Origin: Planctomycetota bacterium
Lineage (GTDB): Bacteria; Planctomycetota; UBA8742; UBA2392
Assembly: GCA_019636215.1 (NCBI GenBank)
Contig: JAHBXZ010000002.1
Location: 1-64,000 of the forward strand
Reading direction: 5' to 3'
DNA length: 64,000 nt
The notes under the pieces are model-generated. The model did no database searches and was not told where the DNA came from. It saw only the letters and a program-made list of their open reading frames with translations. The position numbers and the translations under genes are program-made. Positions 59,961 to 64,000 of the stretch are shown here, piece by piece. Each line of letters starts with the position of its first letter. The first letter of the stretch is position 1.

Positions 59961-60463
59961 CCAGGTTTGCTCTGCTGCTTCTGGCGGCCTGCCTTTCTTC
60001 CTGTGCCTACACGTGGTCGGCAAGCCTGGACGGCCAGCCCTCGCGCACGGTGCGACTGTCGACCGTCGAGAACCGCCTGTTCCCGCACCGCCCGGGTTAC
60101 GAGTACGACCTGACCCACCGCCTGAAAGACGAGATTGCCACCGACCGCCGCCTTGTACTGACCGAAGGCGCGGCCGACGTCGTGCTGGAAGTGGTGCTGA
60201 CTCGTTTTGCCGAACCCAACCTGATTGAAGACCTCAAGACCGGCCAGGCCGCTGAAGTGCTGCTGCGGGCCAGCGCGCTGGTCGTTGCGCGCGGCAAGAC
60301 CGTACCGGGCGGTGAGACAAGGCGCACGGTTAGTGTTTCCAACAGTTACGCGCCCGCCCTGGGCGAAAGCCGCAGCACCGGCATGACCCGGCTGTGGCGC
60401 GACCTGGCGCGCGACATCCTGGATGTTGCCGCTGACACAGAATGGCAGACATCCGGGGAGTGA
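59957..60463 (+). CDS. LptE-like outer membrane assembly lipoprotein
   Basis: A 168-residue lipoprotein (MTRFALLLLAACLSSCAYTW, Cys 16). The mature protein has SASLDGQPSRTVRLSTVENR, then YEYDLTHRLKDEIATDRRLV and ADVVLEVVLTRFAEP, which fits the LptE pattern: N-terminal strand, an amphipathic helix with 'L...L...', and 'AD..L...' strands. LptE helps LptD insert LPS. The ATG overlaps the stop of the BamD-like gene as ATGA. Confidence 0.65.
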   Translation: MTRFALLLLAACLSSCAYTWSASLDGQPSRTVRLSTVENRLFPHRPGYEYDLTHRLKDEIATDRRLVLTEGAADVVLEVVLTRFAEPNLIEDLKTGQAAEVLLRASALVVARGKTVPGGETRRTVSVSNSYAPALGESRSTGMTRLWRDLARDILDVAADTEWQTSGE

Positions 60464-60549
60464 CCGAGCCGCCACGGTTGTTACAGTGGTAGGGATGAAG
60501 GCACGGCCTCACCCGCCAGGGTGACAAGCAGGCCCTGCCAAGGAGAACC

Positions 60550-62583
60550 ATGGCCAACGAGCCGGAACAGCGCAACGAAGGCAAGCCGGGGCAGGGCAAG
60601 CGCCCGCGCGGCATGCCGATGTTCATTGTGGTGATGGGATTGCTGCTGGCGGTGCTGGCCGCAGCCCTGTTTTACGACATGGGCGGCAAGCCCCAGCGCC
60701 TGACCAGCAGCGAGCTGCGGGCCAAGCTTGACAAGAAGGAAATCGCCGAGATGAAGCTGCGGTTTCCGGCCGACGGCAACGTGATTGAAGTGCACGGCAA
60801 GTACGCCAATGTGCCCGAGGGTGAAACCCAGAAGTTCGTGGGTGAAGTCAGCGGCAAAGAGTGGGAGCAGTGGCTGGCGGAGCACTACAAGAACCCCAAG
60901 AGCAGCCTGCTGTCGGATGTCAGCTATTCCACCGAGAACGTGGACGACACATTCGGCTGGTTCATCAAGAGCATCATCCCGTTTGTGATCATCCTGGCGC
61001 TGGTCTGGTTCTTCTTTCTGCGCCGTGGCGGCGGGCCGTTGGGCGGCGGTGTGATGGCGTTCGGCAAGTCGCGCGCCAAGATGTTCAGCAAGGAAGACGT
61101 CAGTGTCACATTCAATGACGTGGCCGGCGCCGACGAAGCCAAGGAAGAAGTAAGCGAGATCGTCGAGTTCCTGCGCACACCCCAGCGGTTCACGCGCCTG
61201 GGCGCCAAGATTCCCAAGGGCCTGCTGCTGATCGGCCCGCCCGGGTGCGGCAAGACGCTGCTGGCCAAGGCCATCGCCGGCGAGGCCGAGCGTCCCTTCT
61301 TCAGCATCAGCGGCAGCGACTTTGTGGAGATGTTCGTGGGCGTGGGTGCCTCACGCGTGCGCGACCTGTTCCGCACGGCCCGCGAGAACGCGCCCTGCCT
61401 GATTTTCATTGACGAAATTGACGCCGTGGGCCGTCGTCGCGGCACCGGCGTGGGCGGCGGGCACGACGAGCGCGAACAGACACTGAACGCCCTGCTGGTA
61501 GAGATGGACGGCATCGGCACCAGTGAAGGCGTGATCATCCTGGCCGCCACCAACCGCCCGGACGTGCTGGACAACGCCCTGTTGCGGCCGGGCCGCTTTG
61601 ACCGCCAGGTGTACATTGACCTGCCCGACTTGAAGGGCCGCGAGGAAATCCTGCGCGTGCACCTCAAGAAGGTCAAGGCCGACAAGACCGTGGACGCCCA
61701 CGAAATTGCCAAGCTGATTTCGGGCTTTTCCGGCGCAGACATCATGAGCCTGGTAAACGAGGCCGCACTTCTGGCGGCGCTGCGCAACCTGGACGAAGTC
61801 AACCGCGACTGTGTGCTGGAGGCCCGCGATCGCGTGGCATTCGGCCGCCAGAAGCGGTCGCGCGTCATGGCCGAGGACGAACGCCGTACCACCGCGTACC
61901 ACGAGGCCGGGCACACCGTGGTCCAGGAAATGACGCCGAACACTGACCCCGTTCACAAGGTCACCATCATTCCGCGTGGTCGCATGCTGGGTGCGACCAT
62001 GAGCCTGCCCGAAAAAGACCGCTACACCATGCCGCAGAAGCGCGCCGAAGAAACGCTGATGGTGCTGCTGGGCGGGCGCGCCGCAGAACACATTGTGTTC
62101 AATGAGGTAGACGCCGGCGCGGCCAGCGACATCCAGCAGGCCACAAACCTCAGCAAGAAGATGGTCACGGAATGGGGCATGAGCCCGCGTCTGGGCCTGC
62201 TGAATTACTCCGGCGACGAAGACCAGACGTACATGGGCCAGCAGGTGGTCAAGCCCGGCACCTTCAGCGATGAAACCCGCAAGGCAATCGACGAAGAGAT
62301 GCGCCGGCTGGTGGACGAAGCCTGGGACAAGACTGTCAAGCTGCTGCAGGAGCACAAGGCGCACCTTGTGGCCATTGCCGAGGCCCTGTTGAAGTACGAA
62401 ACGCTCGACCACGACGACGTGCGCATGATCCTGGACGGCGGCGACCTTGATGCAAAACGCCGCAAGGAAGAAGAAGACGCCAAGGCCGAAGCCGCGGCGC
62501 GCAAACTGCGCAAACTCGAAGAGCAACCCAAGGAACGCCCGGCCGGCGGCAGCACAGGCGGGCTGTCCGAGCAACCGGCGTAA
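60550..62583 (+). CDS. ftsH: ATP-dependent zinc metalloprotease FtsH
   Basis: A 677-residue membrane AAA+ protease that unfolds and degrades misfolded or regulatory proteins. TM1 spans about 23-42 and TM2 about 141-158. Walker A GPPGCGKT (229-236), Walker [14 protein letters not shown], second region of homology [20 protein letters not shown], the zinc site YHEAGHTVV with the Asp ligand in EVDAGAASD, and the pore motif [18 protein letters not shown] are all present. An Ala/Lys-rich C-terminal tail ends it. AAGGAGA precedes the ATG. Confidence 0.98.
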   Translation: MANEPEQRNEGKPGQGKRPRGMPMFIVVMGLLLAVLAAALFYDMGGKPQRLTSSELRAKLDKKEIAEMKLRFPADGNVIEVHGKYANVPEGETQKFVGEVSGKEWEQWLAEHYKNPKSSLLSDVSYSTENVDDTFGWFIKSIIPFVIILALVWFFFLRRGGGPLGGGVMAFGKSRAKMFSKEDVSVTFNDVAGADEAKEEVSEIVEFLRTPQRFTRLGAKIPKGLLLIGPPGCGKTLLAKAIAGEAERPFFSISGSDFVEMFVGVGASRVRDLFRTARENAPCLIFIDEIDAVGRRRGTGVGGGHDEREQTLNALLVEMDGIGTSEGVIILAATNRPDVLDNALLRPGRFDRQVYIDLPDLKGREEILRVHLKKVKADKTVDAHEIAKLISGFSGADIMSLVNEAALLAALRNLDEVNRDCVLEARDRVAFGRQKRSRVMAEDERRTTAYHEAGHTVVQEMTPNTDPVHKVTIIPRGRMLGATMSLPEKDRYTMPQKRAEETLMVLLGGRAAEHIVFNEVDAGAASDIQQATNLSKKMVTEWGMSPRLGLLNYSGDEDQTYMGQQVVKPGTFSDETRKAIDEEMRRLVDEAWDKTVKLLQEHKAHLVAIAEALLKYETLDHDDVRMILDGGDLDAKRRKEEEDAKAEAAARKLRKLEEQPKERPAGGSTGGLSEQPA

Positions 62584-63425
62584 TGCACATCCCCGCGCAC
62601 TGGCTGGGTGGGCCCGGTGTGCCACTGGCGCCGCCATGGCCGCTGGTGATGGGCATTGTCAACGTTACGCCCGACAGTTTCAGCGACGGCGGACGCCATG
62701 ACACCGCCGAAGCCGGGTTGAACCACGCCCTGCGGCTGCTGGATGACGGGGCGGACATTCTTGACATCGGCGGCGAAAGCACCCGGCCCGGGGCCGCAGC
62801 AGTGGATGCGAAGGCAGAACTGGCCCGGGTGGTTCCCGTGATTGGCGCGTTGCGACGCCGCGGTATTGAGGCGCCAGTCAGTGTTGACACCAGCAAATCC
62901 GAGGTCGCGCGGGCGGCGCTGGATGCCGGTGCCGACATCGTCAACGACGTCAGCGCCGGCACGGTGGATCCCGCGCTGATTCCACTTTGCGCCGCGCGCC
63001 AGTGCGGCCTGGTGCTGATGCACATGCAGGGCGACCCGCGCACCATGCAGCAGGCCCCGGCCTACCAGGATGTGGTAGCCGAGGTGCGCGACTATCTGGC
63101 GCAACGGGCTAAAGCCGCCGTGGCAGCCGGCGTGAAGCGTGAACATGTGTGGATAGACCCCGGGTTTGGCTTTGGTAAACTTCCGGCGCACAACTTCGCG
63201 CTGGTACGCCACCTGAATGTGATTGCATCTTTGGGTTTTGCCGTGCTGGTGGGGGTGTCGCGCAAGTCCAGTCTGGGCCATGTGACGGGTCGGCCGGTCG
63301 AGGACCGCGAACCCGAAAGCCTGGCCGCCGCGCTGGTGGCCGCATGCAAGGGCGCGGCCGTGCTTCGCGCGCATGAGCCGGGGCCGCTGAAACGGGCCAT
63401 AGCTGTGGCTCGTGCGATGGTCTGA
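62583..63425 (+). CDS. folP: Dihydropteroate synthase
   Basis: A 280-residue TIM-barrel enzyme coupling para-aminobenzoate with 6-hydroxymethyl-dihydropterin diphosphate in folate synthesis, the sulfonamide target. VMGIVNVTPDSFSDGG, DIGGESTRPGA, VSVDTSKSEVARAALDAGAD, VLMHMQGDPRTMQ, IDPGFGFGK and VLVGVSRKSSLG are the family signatures. The ATG shares a base with the ftsH TAA. It precedes cdaA by 11 bp. Confidence 0.97.
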   Translation: MHIPAHWLGGPGVPLAPPWPLVMGIVNVTPDSFSDGGRHDTAEAGLNHALRLLDDGADILDIGGESTRPGAAAVDAKAELARVVPVIGALRRRGIEAPVSVDTSKSEVARAALDAGADIVNDVSAGTVDPALIPLCAARQCGLVLMHMQGDPRTMQQAPAYQDVVAEVRDYLAQRAKAAVAAGVKREHVWIDPGFGFGKLPAHNFALVRHLNVIASLGFAVLVGVSRKSSLGHVTGRPVEDREPESLAAALVAACKGAAVLRAHEPGPLKRAIAVARAMV

Positions 63426-63436
63426 ACGGGGTATCC

Positions 63437-64000
63437 ATGCAAGAGTACGCGATTTACGGCATCGAGATCGCGCTGATCTACCTGTTCCTGCTGGTCGTGT
63501 ACCGCTTCGTCAAGGGAAGCTCCGGCGACAGCGCATTGCGCGGCGTGGCCATTCTGTTCACCGTTCTGCTGCTGGCTGTCTACTTCGTGGCCGATGCCGT
63601 AGGCATGTTCCGAATCGCCAAGCTGCTGGAAAAAGTCGTCGACTACCTGTTCCTGGGCGTGATTGTGGTTTTTCAGCCGGAGCTTCGGCGCGGCCTGACA
63701 CGGCTTGGCCAGAACCAGGTGTTCAACCGCTTTCTGTCGCGCAAGGACGACGTGATCCCGAAGCTGGTACAGAGCGTGTTCCGTCTTTCGCGTGCCAAAA
63801 CCGGTGCGCTGATCGCAATCGAGCGTGGCGTGGGCCTGCGCAATTACGTTGAACGCGGCATTGAGATCGACGCGGTTTTCACCCAGGAACTTGTCGACAG
63901 CATCTTTTTCCTGGGCAACCCTCTGCACGACGGGGCGATCATCGTGCGAGGCTCGCGCGTGATGGCCGCAGGCTGCCTGTTTCCGCTGACCGAGAATCCC
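63437..64000 (+). CDS. cdaA: Diadenylate cyclase CdaA, truncated by the window
   Basis: 188 residues are visible from ATG 63437, preceded by GGGG. Hydrophobic helices at 9-25, 37-52 and about 70-79 (YLFLGVIVVFQPELRRGL) lead into the DAC domain: KTGALIAIERGVGLRNYVE and NPLHDGAIIVRGSRVMAAGC with the DGA motif at 165-167. The C-terminal RHR part lies beyond the end. The enzyme makes cyclic di-AMP from ATP at the membrane. folP and cdaA are neighbours in many bacteria. Confidence 0.93.
   Translation, partial: MQEYAIYGIEIALIYLFLLVVYRFVKGSSGDSALRGVAILFTVLLLAVYFVADAVGMFRIAKLLEKVVDYLFLGVIVVFQPELRRGLTRLGQNQVFNRFLSRKDDVIPKLVQSVFRLSRAKTGALIAIERGVGLRNYVERGIEIDAVFTQELVDSIFFLGNPLHDGAIIVRGSRVMAAGCLFPLTENP

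Overview
The window is a GC-rich, densely packed bacterial chromosome segment with no rRNA or tRNA genes visible. I read it as a PVC-superphylum bacterium, most likely a member of the Planctomycetota. The main reasons are a 51-residue 'small basic protein' (359-514) of a family I know from Planctomycetes, Verrucomicrobia and Chlamydiae, a fused SecDF, and many lineage-specific secreted, proline-rich or lipoprotein genes. BamD-like and LptE-like lipoproteins and a LolCDE-like transporter indicate a Gram-negative envelope. murB, murC, murG, ddl, ftsW and glmS indicate peptidoglycan synthesis. Assignment below phylum is not possible by eye.

Layout. 1-2.9 kb: a partial gene, the small basic protein as its own transcription unit, an aminotransferase and two small unknown genes. 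2.9-10.8 kb (minus strand): a division and cell-wall cluster, ftsW, (47-aa ORF), murG, murC, murB, (93-aa protein), PilZ-like protein, ddl, ftsQ-like. It ends without ftsA or ftsZ. 11-14.8 kb: a lamin-tail lipoprotein, a PQQ-propeller lipoprotein operon and a four-helix membrane protein. 14.9-18.8 kb: ahcY, small membrane proteins, a GNAT enzyme and an O-methyltransferase with a histone-like basic tail. 18.8-20 kb: an accessory island with a Y1 (IS200/RAYT-type) transposase inside nested inverted repeats, a 17-bp tandem repeat, and a possible lysine-type attenuator in front of asd. 21-24.4 kb: a three-gene operon of a molybdopterin oxidoreductase, a membrane protein and an HTTM-DCC fusion, then a GNAT gene. 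24.4-31 kb: an ABC exporter operon (adaptor, two FtsX permeases, ATPase) ending in a catalytically dead aldehyde-dehydrogenase-like protein.

31-36.7 kb: a divergent carbamoyltransferase, pdxJ, a large coiled-coil protein and bifunctional tyrA. 37-46.2 kb (minus): nusA, infB, yajC, an unknown gene and secDF, a transcription, translation and secretion operon with a strong promoter followed by a leader terminator. 46.3-56.6 kb: paired small lipoproteins, purF, secreted carboxypeptidase-regulatory-like and CAP-like proteins, a DUF218 protein, a MarR regulator, a repeat-rich lipoprotein and glmS. 56.7-64 kb (plus): CorC/HlyC-type CBS protein, recO, BamD-like, LptE-like, ftsH, folP and a truncated cdaA, mostly with touching or overlapping ends.

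The points most worth following up are the attenuator-like leader before asd, the leader terminator before nusA, the EF-hand in the N-terminus of SecDF, the pseudo-aldehyde-dehydrogenase in an exporter operon, the redox operon with HTTM-DCC, and two families of multi-hairpin intergenic repeats, one of which brackets the Y1 transposase.
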